DNA of 64,000 bases from Pseudacidovorax sp. Its GTDB lineage: Bacteria; Pseudomonadota; Gammaproteobacteria; Burkholderiales; Burkholderiaceae_C. Positions 1 to 8,408 of the stretch are shown piece by piece. The stretch is from contig NZ_JAGOPN010000019.1 in NCBI RefSeq assembly GCF_017991995.1, positions 62,001 to 126,000 on the forward strand, written 5' to 3'. The notes under the pieces were generated by a model. That model worked only from the letters and a program-made list of their open reading frames with translations. It was not told where the DNA came from and did no database searches. The translations under genes were made by a program, and so were the position numbers. The first letter of the stretch is position 1; every line of letters begins with the position of its first letter.

Positions 1-53
1 TCGGGCAGCATCGAGTCGGCCAGCAGCTTCAGCTGCCGCTGACGGGCGGCACG
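1..53. other. window edge, unassigned
   Basis: The first 53 bases lie downstream of the LysR gene. On the minus strand one frame stays open to the window edge and reads like the start of a basic, leucine-rich protein. On the plus strand a frame ends with a TGA at 40-42. Neither has enough sequence to be called a gene. Confidence 0.2.
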
Positions 54-90
54 GCGCCGGCACCGCACCGCGTCAGGGCGGTGCCGGCGC
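54..90. terminator. 13-bp perfect inverted repeat at the 3' end of the LysR gene
   Basis: Bases 54-66 and 78-90 are perfect reverse complements (13 bp, all but two pairs G-C) around an 11-base loop. The stop codon of the LysR gene (73-75) lies in the loop and the right arm encodes its last residues. There is no T-run on either side, so this is a terminator-like or mRNA-stabilising hairpin rather than a textbook intrinsic terminator. Confidence 0.45.
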
Positions 91-990
91 GTCGTCCTGC
101 AGCGCCTCGGCCACGAAGTCCACGAAGGCCCGCACCTTCAGCGGCAGGGCGCGGTTCTGGCGGAACACCGCGAAGATGCCGTTGGAAAACGCCCGCACCG
201 CGAAGCGGTACTCGGGCAGCAGGCGCACCAGGGTGCCGTCCTGCAGGTTGCTGCGCACCGTAGGCTCGGACAGCAGCGCCACGCCCATGCCGCCCAGCGC
301 GGCCAGGCGCAGCATCTCGCCGTTGTTGGCGCTGAGCACACCCTGGATCGCCAGCTCCTGCTGCACGCCCTGCTCGTCCACGTACTTCCAGCTCGTGGCC
401 TCGTGTTCGCGCCGGTAGGTCAGGCATCGGGCCTGCGGCAGGTCGCTCGGATGCCTGATGCGCGAGTTGGTCTTGAGGTAGGCCGGGCTGGCCACCAGCA
501 CCTCGTCGCTGGACAGCAGCCGCTTGATCACGAAGCCCGAGTCGTTGGATTCGCCGGTGCGGATGTCCACGTCGAAGTCGTGCTCGACCAGGTTGACCGG
601 ATGCTCCGACAGCTCGATCTGCACCTGGATGTCCGGATAGCGCTGGGCAAAGCGCGGCAGCAGTGGCGCCACCACGCGCAGGCCGATGTGCGTGCGCGAG
701 TGCACCCGCAGCCGGCCTTCGGGCCGCTGGCGGGCGCTGCGCGCGGCCTGCTCGGCATCGGCCATGGCTTCGAGCACGCCTTCCGCGCGTGACAGGAAGG
801 CCTGGCCGGCCTCGGTCATCTTGAGATTGCGGCTGGTGCGGTCCACCAGCTGCACGCCCAGCTCTTCCTCCAGCGCACTGATGCGCCGTGAGATGGTGGC
901 CGGCGACAGGCTCAGGCTGCGCGCCGCGGCCGACAGGCTGCCCTTGCGCTGGGTGGTGACGAAGATGCGCAGCGAGTCGAGGGCCTTCAT
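73..990 (-). CDS. LysR family transcriptional regulator
   Basis: The 305-residue product has the usual LysR length. An N-terminal winged helix-turn-helix occupies about residues 1-60 (motif GSLSAAARSLSLSPATISRR) and a LysR substrate-binding domain covers about 90-295. It is transcribed away from the flavin monooxygenase gene at 1093, with about 100 bp between them, the classic layout for a LysR activator of a divergent catabolic operon. It is therefore the likely local regulator; the inducer is probably the operon's substrate or a CoA-ester intermediate (inference). No convincing T-N11-A operator could be fixed by eye in the gap. Family call is secure; the regulon is inferred from position. 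Confidence 0.93.
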   Translation of the reverse strand: MKALDSLRIFVTTQRKGSLSAAARSLSLSPATISRRISALEEELGVQLVDRTSRNLKMTEAGQAFLSRAEGVLEAMADAEQAARSARQRPEGRLRVHSRTHIGLRVVAPLLPRFAQRYPDIQVQIELSEHPVNLVEHDFDVDIRTGESNDSGFVIKRLLSSDEVLVASPAYLKTNSRIRHPSDLPQARCLTYRREHEATSWKYVDEQGVQQELAIQGVLSANNGEMLRLAALGGMGVALLSEPTVRSNLQDGTLVRLLPEYRFAVRAFSNGIFAVFRQNRALPLKVRAFVDFVAEALQDDAPAPP

Positions 991-1092
991 TTCGAAAGAC
1001 GCAAAGAAGGTGTGCGCAGGGCGGTGCGCTGGCAGGCCGGGGCGTTCCTAGCATTGATCCACGTCACGAACCAACGATCAGGAGCAACGGCC
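991..1092. promoter_or_regulatory. divergent promoter region, LysR gene / catabolic operon
   Basis: The gap must hold both divergent promoters and the LysR operator. A good Shine-Dalgarno (AGGAGCAA, 1080-1087) precedes the ATG at 1093. A weak inverted repeat, TGATC (1055-1059) and GATCA (1076-1080), overlaps the ribosome-binding region. No clear -35/-10 pair stands out. Confidence 0.4.
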
Positions 1093-2187
1093 ATGGACTT
1101 CGGAATCTTCATTCTGATGCAGCAGCGGAACAAACATAAGACCTCGCACGAGATCCTGCGGGACGCGGTCGAACAGACGCGTCTGGCGGACGAACTGGGC
1201 TTCGGCGCGGCATGGTATGCCGAGCACCACTTCAGCAACTACGGCATGTGCTCGTCGCCGCTGACGATGATCGCGCATTGCGCCGCCGCCACGCGCCGCA
1301 TCCGCCTGGGCACGGGCATCGTGGTGGCGCCGCTGTACACGCCGGCCCGCCTGATCGCCGATGTGGCGATGGTGGACCAGCTGTCCAACGGGCGGCTCAA
1401 TCTGGGCATCGGCTCGGGCTACCAGCACTTCGAGTTCGAGCGCTTCGGCGTCGCGCTGGAGACGGCCAAGGCCCGCACCTTCGAGATGCTGGATATGCTG
1501 GAGCTGGGCCTCAAGCAGCCCAAGTTCAGCTACGACGGGCAGTACTACCAGCAGCCCATGAGTGCCATCAGCCAGCGCGCGGTGCAGCAGCCCGGCCCGC
1601 CGATGTGGATCACCAGCGTGGACCCGAGCTTCGTCGCCCGCGCCGTGCGCGGCAACCACCATGTGTTCGTCTCCGGCGGCGACGGCGGCCTGGAGAAACT
1701 GGCCAGCACCCGCGCCCTCATCGACCGTGTGGCCACGCAGGAGGGCAAGGACCCGGCCGCCGTGCCCGTGGGCCTGCTGCGCGCCGCCTATGCCAGCAAC
1801 GACAAGAACGAGGTCGAGAAGTACCTGGACTGCGCCCGCTACCAGCGCCGCATCGCCGTGAGCCTCAAGCGCCGCACGGCGCAGATCGCCGACGACTACC
1901 AGGTCGAGGAAGGCATCGTCGAGGGCGAGCCCACGCTCGATGAGATGCGCGCCCTGCTGCCCGTGGGCAGCATCGACACGGTGATCGAGCGCGTGGTCAA
2001 GGAGATTCGCACCCTCAAGCCAGTGCACTACTGCTTCCAGACCCAGATGGGCGACTTCGACCACCCCACCATGCTGCGCCAGCTGCGTACCTGGGCCGAG
2101 GTCATCATCCCGACCGTGCAGCAGGAGATCGCCAACGACCCGCCGCACCGCGCCGCCGCCGTCCAGCCCGAACTGGCTGCGGCCTGA
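1093..2187 (+). CDS. LLM class flavin-dependent oxidoreductase (bacterial luciferase-like)
   Basis: A 364-residue luciferase-like monooxygenase. These enzymes form a TIM barrel and use reduced FMN supplied by a partner reductase to oxygenate an organic substrate. The start MDFGIFILMQQ is typical of the family, as are YAEHHF near residue 45, the LGTGIVVAPLY strand and NLGIGSGYQ. The reading frame is open back to 1012, but the ATG at 1093 has the Shine-Dalgarno AGGAGCAA and begins exactly at the conserved first strand. The next gene encodes a flavin reductase, so the pair looks like a two-component monooxygenase. It is first in the operon and probably performs the initial oxygenation, for example a Baeyer-Villiger-like or hydroxylation step (inference). 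The substrate cannot be read from sequence. Confidence 0.92.
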   Translation: MDFGIFILMQQRNKHKTSHEILRDAVEQTRLADELGFGAAWYAEHHFSNYGMCSSPLTMIAHCAAATRRIRLGTGIVVAPLYTPARLIADVAMVDQLSNGRLNLGIGSGYQHFEFERFGVALETAKARTFEMLDMLELGLKQPKFSYDGQYYQQPMSAISQRAVQQPGPPMWITSVDPSFVARAVRGNHHVFVSGGDGGLEKLASTRALIDRVATQEGKDPAAVPVGLLRAAYASNDKNEVEKYLDCARYQRRIAVSLKRRTAQIADDYQVEEGIVEGEPTLDEMRALLPVGSIDTVIERVVKEIRTLKPVHYCFQTQMGDFDHPTMLRQLRTWAEVIIPTVQQEIANDPPHRAAAVQPELAAA

Positions 2188-2208
2188 GCCGCACGCCGAG
2201 GTTCCGCC

Positions 2209-3150
2209 ATGACCGCGCTTGCCACCGCCGAACGCATCCGGCCGGCCATCGAGCCCACGCTGCTGCGCCAGCACCTGGGCTGCTTTCCGACGGGCGTGGC
2301 CATCGTCACCACGCGCACGGCCGACGGCCAGCCCGCGGGGCTGACCTGCAACAGCTTCAGCTCGGTCTCGCTGGAGCCGCCGCTGGTGTTGTTCAGCCTG
2401 CGCAAGGCCAGCCGGCTGCTGGAGACCTTCCAGCAGGCCGAGGGCTTTGCCATCCACATCCTGGGCGAGCACCAGGACGCGCTGTCGGGCCGCTTCGCCT
2501 CCAGCAGGATCGAGCACAAGTTCGAGGGCGTGGCCTGGCGCGAGGGCGGGCTGGGCATGCCGCTGCTGGACGACTGCCTGGCCAGCTTCGAATGCAGCCT
2601 GTTCGCCGCCCATGACGCGGGCGACCATGTCATCTTCATCGGCGAGGTGCACCACCTGGGCGCCGGCACGGGCGAGCAGGCGCTGGTGTTCTACAAGGGC
2701 GCCTACATGCGCCTGGCCGAGTCGCTGCGCCACCGCGTGGTGCAGGGCGGCATGGGCGATGCCGATGTGGACGAGGCCTACCGCACGCTCTATGGGCGGC
2801 TGCTGCGCCTGGCCTGCGAACGGGCGAGCGAGGCCGAGATCGACGCCATCGAGGCGGCCGCCGGGCTGATCGAGGCGCATCCCGAGGACGCGCCGCTCAA
2901 GGCCCGCATCGATTCGGCCAGCGCCTTCTTCGGCGCCATTGCCGCCGCCGGCCACAACGATGCGCTGATGCTCATGGCCCAGACCATGACCGCGGTGCTG
3001 CGCGAGCGCATGACCCATGTGCTGTCGGTGCGCGCGCGGCCCGACCTGTACCCGCTGCGGCGCGCCGTGGTGCATCACCTGCGCGAGCGCGATGCCGAAG
3101 GCGCTGCCGCCGCCCTGGATGCGCTGATCGACCAGCTGCGTCGCGGCTGA
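2209..3150 (+). CDS. flavin reductase fused to FCD-like helical domain
   Basis: The 313-residue protein has two parts. Residues about 18-165 are a FlaRed/HpaC-type FMN reductase domain (CFPTGVAIVTTR, TCNSFSSVSLEPPLVLFS, GEVHHLGAG), which would supply reduced FMN to the upstream monooxygenase. Residues about 180-313 are all-helical and resemble the FCD ligand-binding domain of FadR-type GntR regulators, ending in a LRERDAEGAAAALDALI helix. The histidines that normally bind metal in FCD domains are largely replaced: the first position reads FFGAI where FHRAL-like is usual. There is no DNA-binding domain. A stand-alone flavin reductase is about 165-180 residues, so the extension nearly doubles it. 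Its role may be small-molecule sensing or oligomerisation (inference). Confidence 0.85.
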   Translation: MTALATAERIRPAIEPTLLRQHLGCFPTGVAIVTTRTADGQPAGLTCNSFSSVSLEPPLVLFSLRKASRLLETFQQAEGFAIHILGEHQDALSGRFASSRIEHKFEGVAWREGGLGMPLLDDCLASFECSLFAAHDAGDHVIFIGEVHHLGAGTGEQALVFYKGAYMRLAESLRHRVVQGGMGDADVDEAYRTLYGRLLRLACERASEAEIDAIEAAAGLIEAHPEDAPLKARIDSASAFFGAIAAAGHNDALMLMAQTMTAVLRERMTHVLSVRARPDLYPLRRAVVHHLRERDAEGAAAALDALIDQLRRG

Positions 3151-3219
3151 GCGCCATCCCCGACTGCCCCACGGCCCGAAGGCCCTGGGCGATCCGATTG
3201 AGAGAGACGAGGAGACACG

Positions 3220-4383
3220 ATGTCCATCGACTACGCCGCGTTCCGGCGTGAACTGGAGACCTTCGCCCGCCAGGCCTGCCTGCCCGAGATCCGGGCCGTG
3301 GTGGCCGGCGGCCAGAAGATCACCAAGCGCGAGTACCAGGCCTGGCAGAAGATCCTGAACGACCGCGGCTGGGGCGCCCCCAGCTGGCCGGTCGAGGTCG
3401 GCGGCACCGGCTGGGACATCCGCCAGCGCCTGATCTTCGAAGAGGTGATGGCCGAGAACGACTGCCCGCCGCTGTACCACCACGGCCTGGGCCACATCGG
3501 CCCGGTCATCATCCGCTTCGGCACGCCCGAGCAAAAGGCCCGCTTCCTGCCACGCATCCTCGATGGCTCGGACTGGTGGTGCCAGGGCTATTCGGAGCCG
3601 GGCTCGGGCTCCGACCTGGCCTCGCTGCAGACCAGCGCCCGCCGCGACGGCGACGACTGGGTGGTCAACGGCCAGAAGATCTGGACCTCCCACGCCCACG
3701 AGGCCAGCATGATCTACATGCTGGTGCGCACCTCGAAGGAGGCAAAGAAGCAGGAGGGCATCTCGCTGCTGCTGGTGCCCATGGACACGCCCGGCATCAC
3801 CGTGCGGCCCATCCGCACCATCGACGGCTGGCACCACCTCAACGAGGTCTTCTTCGACGAGGTGCGGGTGCGCGCGGACAACCTGATCGGCGAAGAAGGC
3901 AAGGGCTGGACCTGCGCCAAGTTCCTGCTGGAGCGCGAACGCCTGCCCCCGGCCAACGTGGCCCGGCTGGCGCTGATGCACCGCCAGGTCTCGGCCCTGC
4001 TGCAGCAGGCCGCACAGGAAGCGGGCGCCCGGCGCGACTTCGGCGTGCTGCAACACAAGCTGCTGCTGTGCGAGGCCGAGCTGCAGGGTGCCCGCGTGAT
4101 GATGGCCAGCGCCACCGATGACCTGATCCACCAGCGGCCGCTGGGCGTGCAGCCCTCGGCCATCAAGATGACCTGCGCCGACGTCGCGCAGCGCCTGACC
4201 ACCATCGCCCTCGATGCGGTCGGCCCCGAAGCCGCGCACCGCTTCCTGGCCGAGGAGGGCGGCGAGGAGCTGCCTGCCGCCACCTGGATCCAGAACTACA
4301 TGTTCACGCGTGCCCGCACCATCGCCGGCGGCACCTCCGAGGTGCAGCGCAACGTGATCGCCAACGCGCTGCTGGGAGCCTGA
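3220..4383 (+). CDS. acyl-CoA dehydrogenase family protein (first subunit)
   Basis: A 387-residue acyl-CoA dehydrogenase with the FAD/substrate signature (WCQGYSEPGSGSDLASLQT, about residues 124-142) and the C-terminal AGGTSEVQRNVIANALLGA segment. ACADs introduce a 2,3-double bond into acyl-CoA and pass electrons to ETF. The second ACAD-like gene starts 4 bp after the stop. Such adjacent unequal pairs often form heteromers, as in PimC/PimD or the FadE pairs of actinobacterial sterol degradation (family knowledge). An AGGAGACACG ribosome-binding site lies just before the ATG. Its likely role is dehydrogenation of a branched or cyclic acyl-CoA made by the operon's ligase. Confidence 0.93.
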   Translation: MSIDYAAFRRELETFARQACLPEIRAVVAGGQKITKREYQAWQKILNDRGWGAPSWPVEVGGTGWDIRQRLIFEEVMAENDCPPLYHHGLGHIGPVIIRFGTPEQKARFLPRILDGSDWWCQGYSEPGSGSDLASLQTSARRDGDDWVVNGQKIWTSHAHEASMIYMLVRTSKEAKKQEGISLLLVPMDTPGITVRPIRTIDGWHHLNEVFFDEVRVRADNLIGEEGKGWTCAKFLLERERLPPANVARLALMHRQVSALLQQAAQEAGARRDFGVLQHKLLLCEAELQGARVMMASATDDLIHQRPLGVQPSAIKMTCADVAQRLTTIALDAVGPEAAHRFLAEEGGEELPAATWIQNYMFTRARTIAGGTSEVQRNVIANALLGA

Positions 4384-4387
4384 GCCC

Positions 4388-5503
4388 ATGTCGAACCACT
4401 TCTCCCCGCTCTTCCCCGGCATGCTCTTCGACGCGGCCGACCGCTTTGCGCAGGACCATGTGCACAGCGCCACCTTGCCCGGCGACCCGGTGCGCGAGCT
4501 GGGCTGGACCGCCACGCTGGTGCCCGAGTCCGACGGCGGCGTCGGCGGCACGCTGGCCGACCTGGCCAGCGTGGTCGAGGGCCTGGCCGCCCAGGGGCTG
4601 CAGCTGCCCGTGATCGAGACCTGCGCCGTGGTGCCGCTGCTGCTGCGTGCCGCGCCGACCGAGGTGGCCGGGCCCTGGCTGCAGGCCGTGGCCGAGTCCG
4701 AAGTGCAGATCGCGTCGCTGGCCGCGCTGGCGGCCCTGCCCGAAGATGGCACCCTGCGTGCGGTCCGCAGTGAAAGCGGCTTCGTGCTCGACGGCCGCGT
4801 GGACGGCGTGGACGCCACGCTGCCCGCCAGCCACTGGCTGGCCGTCGCCACGCTGGACGGCGCGCCCGCGCTCTTTCTGGTCGATGCCGAGCGCGTCGGT
4901 GCGCCCGCCGCCCGCTACCACACCATGGAAGGCCGGCAGGGCGCGGACTTCAGGCTGGACGGCGTCGCGCTGCCCTCAACGGCCCTGCTGGCGCAGGGCG
5001 AACCGCTGCGCGCTGCGCTGGCCGCGGCCGGCGATGCGGCCCTGCTGCTCACGCTGGTCGACACCGTGGCCGCCCAGGCCGCGCTCATCCGACACACCAT
5101 CACGCACCTGCAGGAGCGCCGGCAGTTCGGCGTGGCGCTGGCCACCTTCCAGGTGCTGCGCCATCGCGTGGCGGACATGTACGTCAAGGCGCAATGCGCT
5201 CAGGGCCTGGTGGTGCATGCCTTCCAGGCGCAGGAATCGGCCGCGCCCCAGCTGCGTCGCACGCTGCAGCTGGCCAAGCTCTCCATCGCCGAGACGGCCC
5301 GCGCGGCGGCCGAGGCGGCCATCCAGACGCACGGCGGCATGGGCCTGAGCGAGGAGGTGCTGGCCACCCGCCTGGCCCAGCGGCTGATCGCGTCGGAGTT
5401 CCGCTATGGCGACCGGCTGACCCAGTTGGCCGTGCTGCTGCATGCAGCCCCCGCTTCCTCCACCCCTTCTTCTGCCAACACCCTCCCTGGGAGCGCGCGA
5501 TGA
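4388..5503 (+). CDS. acyl-CoA dehydrogenase family protein (second subunit)
   Basis: A 371-residue, more divergent ACAD. The C-terminal helical domain is recognisable (LQERRQFGVALATFQVLRHR, then THGGMGLSEE), while the N-terminal and middle regions are weakly conserved and the GSGSDL-type signature of the partner is missing. This fits the small or non-catalytic partner of a heteromeric ACAD. The gene ends in ATGA, its TGA (5501-5503) overlapping the ATG of the crotonase gene, which indicates translational coupling. Confidence 0.9.
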   Translation: MSNHFSPLFPGMLFDAADRFAQDHVHSATLPGDPVRELGWTATLVPESDGGVGGTLADLASVVEGLAAQGLQLPVIETCAVVPLLLRAAPTEVAGPWLQAVAESEVQIASLAALAALPEDGTLRAVRSESGFVLDGRVDGVDATLPASHWLAVATLDGAPALFLVDAERVGAPAARYHTMEGRQGADFRLDGVALPSTALLAQGEPLRAALAAAGDAALLLTLVDTVAAQAALIRHTITHLQERRQFGVALATFQVLRHRVADMYVKAQCAQGLVVHAFQAQESAAPQLRRTLQLAKLSIAETARAAAEAAIQTHGGMGLSEEVLATRLAQRLIASEFRYGDRLTQLAVLLHAAPASSTPSSANTLPGSAR

Positions 5504-6261
5504 GCATCCACCTCGAAGTCTCCGAATACATCGCCGTCGTGCGGCTGGACAAGCCGCCCGTCAACGCCCTCGACCGCGCCTCGCGCCGCGACCTCATCGC
5601 CGCCTTCGACGAGATCTCCGAGCGCAGCGACGTGCGCGTGGCCATCCTCACCGGCACCGGCAAGGCCTTCTGCGCGGGGGCCGACCTGAAGGATCGGCCG
5701 AACGCCGACAAGGCCGGCGACTTCCTCGACCACAACCGCTGGACGCGCGAGACGGGCAATGCCATCCGCGAATGCGCCAAGCCGGTGATCGCGGCCATCA
5801 ACGGCCCGGCGCTGGGCGCGGGCTTCGGCCTGATGGCGGCCTGCGACATCTTCCTGGCCAGCGAGCACGCCACCTTCGCCATGCCCGAGATCAACGTCGG
5901 CCTGGCCGGCGGCGTCTCGATGCTGCGCACGCTGGTGGGCCGCTCGTTCACGCGGCGCATGTTCTTCACCGGCATGAAGGTCTCGGCCGCCGAGCTGTAC
6001 CGCCGCGGCGTGCTCGACGAGGTGGTGCCGGCCGAGCGGCTGATGCCGCTGGCCATGGAGATCGCGCAAGACATCGCCTCCAAGGCGCCGCTGGCCGTGG
6101 CCTATGCCAAGCAGGCCGCCAACATGATGGACCTGATGCCCCAGCGCGATGGCTACCGCGTGGAGCAGAACTTCACCATGGCGCTGTCGCGCACCGAGGA
6201 CGCCAAGGAGGCGCGCCAGGCCTTCCTTGAGAAACGCCAACCGGTCTACAAGGGCCGATGA
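5500..6261 (+). CDS. enoyl-CoA hydratase/isomerase family protein (crotonase fold)
   Basis: 253 residues, standard crotonase length. The oxyanion-hole segments are visible: AFCAGADLKD (about residues 57-66) and INGPALGAGFGLMAACD (about 99-115). The start is the ATG at 5500, overlapping the preceding stop, although the frame is open further upstream. Crotonases hydrate enoyl-CoA or carry out related isomerase or lyase steps. Following two ACAD subunits it would act on their product. The catalytic glutamate positions cannot be assigned with certainty, so a hydratase versus a ring-opening hydrolase role remains open. Confidence 0.93.
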   Translation: MSIHLEVSEYIAVVRLDKPPVNALDRASRRDLIAAFDEISERSDVRVAILTGTGKAFCAGADLKDRPNADKAGDFLDHNRWTRETGNAIRECAKPVIAAINGPALGAGFGLMAACDIFLASEHATFAMPEINVGLAGGVSMLRTLVGRSFTRRMFFTGMKVSAAELYRRGVLDEVVPAERLMPLAMEIAQDIASKAPLAVAYAKQAANMMDLMPQRDGYRVEQNFTMALSRTEDAKEARQAFLEKRQPVYKGR

Positions 6262-8408
6262 GCATGCGCCCCGACATCGACATCGACGTCGGCCACGGAC
6301 TGGAGGCGCTGTTCACGCCGCGCTCCATCGCCATCGTGGGCGCCTCCGACGACGTGACCAAGATCGGTGGCCGGCCGCTGCAGTTCCTGCGCAAGTACGG
6401 CTTTGCCGGCGCGATCTATCCGGTCAACCGCAAGGCGGCCGACGTGCAATCGCTGCGCGCGTATCCCGACGTGGCCGCGCTGCCCGAGGCGCCCGAGCTG
6501 GCCGTCATCGCCGTGCCGCCCGAGAGCGTGCCGCAGGCCGTGCGCGACTGCGCCGCCCGTGGCGTGAAGGCCGCCGTGGTGCTGTCCGCGGGCTTTTCCG
6601 AGATGGGCGAGGCCGGGGCCCGGCTGCAGGCCGAGATCGGCCGCATCGCCCGTGAGACGGGCCTGCGCGTGGTGGGCCCCAACTGCCTGGGCGCCATCGG
6701 CGTGCCGGCCAAGAGCATCGCCACCTTCTCGGTGGCGCTGGAGTCCGCCTTTCCGGCGCCGGGGCCCGTGGGCATCGTCTCGCAGAGCGGCAACCTGGGC
6801 AGCTACACGCTGCGCCTCGCGTCCGAGCGGGGCCTGGGCATCAGCCGCATGCTGACCACCGGCAACGAATGCGATGTGGACATCGCGGATGCCATCGCTT
6901 CGGCCGCGGCCGACCCGGGCACCCGCGTCATCCTCTGCTGCATGGAGACCTGCCGCGACGGCGACAAGCTGCGCCGCGCCATGGCCCTGGCCCGTGCCGC
7001 GGGCAAGCCCCTGGTGGTGCTGAAGGTGGGCGTCTCCGAAGCGGGCAGTGCCGCCGCGGCCTCGCACACCGGCGCACTGGCCGGCTCCGACGCCGTGTTC
7101 GACGCCGTGCTGCGCGAGGGCGGCGCCCTGCGCGTGCCCAGCATCGAGCAACTGCTGGACGTGGGCCACGCGCTGGCCGTGCTCGGCGAAGGCCGCCTGC
7201 CCACGGGCCGGCGCATCGCCGTGCTCACGGCCTCGGGCGGCTTCGGCGTGCTGCTGGCCGATGCGGCCAGCGCGCAGGGCCTGACGCTGCCGCGCCTCGC
7301 CGAGGCCACCCAGCAGCGCATCCTGCAGGCAGTGGCCTTCGCGGCGCCGGCCAATCCGGTGGACATGACGGCGCAGGTCTCCAGCCGGCCCGAGCTGCTG
7401 GCCCAGGTGCTGGACGCCGTGGCCGCCGATCCGGCCTGCGATACCCTGCTGCTGCAGTCGGCCAATGCCTTCCATGTGCCGCGGCTGCGCGACGTCTTCC
7501 TGGCTGCGCTCACGCAGATGCGCGGGCGGCATCCGCAGCGGCTCATCGTGCTGTGCGCTCGGGCGCCGGCAGAGGTGCGGCGGCAGCTCGATGCGCTGGG
7601 CATCCCGGCCATCGAGGGCATCGACGCGGCCTGCGCCACCGTGGCGGCCCTGGCGACGCTGGGCATGCAGTCCGCACAACCCTGCGAGGTCGAGGAAATG
7701 CCCCGTACGCCGCTGCCAGCCGAGGCCTTCGCCACCGAGGCCAGTGCCAAGGCGGCCCTGGCCGCGGCCGGCCTTCCGGTGCTGCGCGAGGTGGTCGCCA
7801 CCACGCGTGACGAGGCGGTGGCCGCCGCAAGCGCCATCGGCTTTCCGGTGGTGCTCAAGATCGTGTCGCCCGACATCGCCCACAAGACCGAGGTGGGCGG
7901 CGTGGCGGTGGGTGTGCGCAGCGAGGGCCAGCTCATCGATGCGCATGACACGATGCTCGCCCGCGTGGCCGAGAAGGCGCCGGGGGCCCGCATCGACGGC
8001 GTGCTGGTGGCGCAGATGGCGCCGGCCGGCTGCGAGCTGATCCTGGGCACCAAGACCGACCCGGTCTTCGGTTCCATGGTCATGGTGGGCCTGGGCGGCA
8101 TCCATGCCGAGATCTGGAAGGACGTGGCCCTGCGGCCCGCGCCGGTGGATGCTGCGGCGGCCGAGGCCATGCTGCGCTCCCTCAAGTCCTTCCCGCTGCT
8201 CGACGGTGCGCGCGGCCGGCCCAAGGCCGACGTGGCGGCCGCGGCCCAGGCCATCGCCGCGCTGTCGCGCTTTGCCGCCCGGCATGCCGACGACGTGGCC
8301 GAGATCGACATCAACCCGCTGGTGGTGCTGGACGCCGGCCAGGGTGCCTTCGCGCTCGATGCGCTGCTGGTGCCCACCTCGACGAACAACAAGGACGCTC
8401 ATCCATGA
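6258..8408 (+). CDS. acetate-CoA ligase-type acyl-CoA synthetase (ADP-forming), fused subunits
   Basis: 716 residues in the order CoA-binding domain (about 10-105), succinyl-CoA ligase-like domains (about 150-460) and C-terminal ATP-grasp (about 480-710). The phospho-histidine loop is seen as AAASHTGALAGSDAVFDAV near residue 270. The ATP-grasp part contains VVLKIVSPDIAHKTEVGGV and ends in EIDINPLVVLDAG. The family activates a carboxylic acid to its CoA ester with ATP, releasing ADP. Here it probably charges the pathway acid before the ACAD and crotonase steps (inference). Its ATG overlaps the stop of the crotonase gene. A second ATG two codons in (6264) is an alternative start. Confidence 0.92.
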   Translation: MSMRPDIDIDVGHGLEALFTPRSIAIVGASDDVTKIGGRPLQFLRKYGFAGAIYPVNRKAADVQSLRAYPDVAALPEAPELAVIAVPPESVPQAVRDCAARGVKAAVVLSAGFSEMGEAGARLQAEIGRIARETGLRVVGPNCLGAIGVPAKSIATFSVALESAFPAPGPVGIVSQSGNLGSYTLRLASERGLGISRMLTTGNECDVDIADAIASAAADPGTRVILCCMETCRDGDKLRRAMALARAAGKPLVVLKVGVSEAGSAAAASHTGALAGSDAVFDAVLREGGALRVPSIEQLLDVGHALAVLGEGRLPTGRRIAVLTASGGFGVLLADAASAQGLTLPRLAEATQQRILQAVAFAAPANPVDMTAQVSSRPELLAQVLDAVAADPACDTLLLQSANAFHVPRLRDVFLAALTQMRGRHPQRLIVLCARAPAEVRRQLDALGIPAIEGIDAACATVAALATLGMQSAQPCEVEEMPRTPLPAEAFATEASAKAALAAAGLPVLREVVATTRDEAVAAASAIGFPVVLKIVSPDIAHKTEVGGVAVGVRSEGQLIDAHDTMLARVAEKAPGARIDGVLVAQMAPAGCELILGTKTDPVFGSMVMVGLGGIHAEIWKDVALRPAPVDAAAAEAMLRSLKSFPLLDGARGRPKADVAAAAQAIAALSRFAARHADDVAEIDINPLVVLDAGQGAFALDALLVPTSTNNKDAHP

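Noticed and set aside
1078-4851. A 1257-codon open frame on the minus strand opposite the monooxygenase, reductase and ACAD genes
   Set aside because: It is the antisense shadow of high-GC coding sequence: His/Gly/Gln-rich low-complexity translation, no family features and full overlap with well-supported genes.
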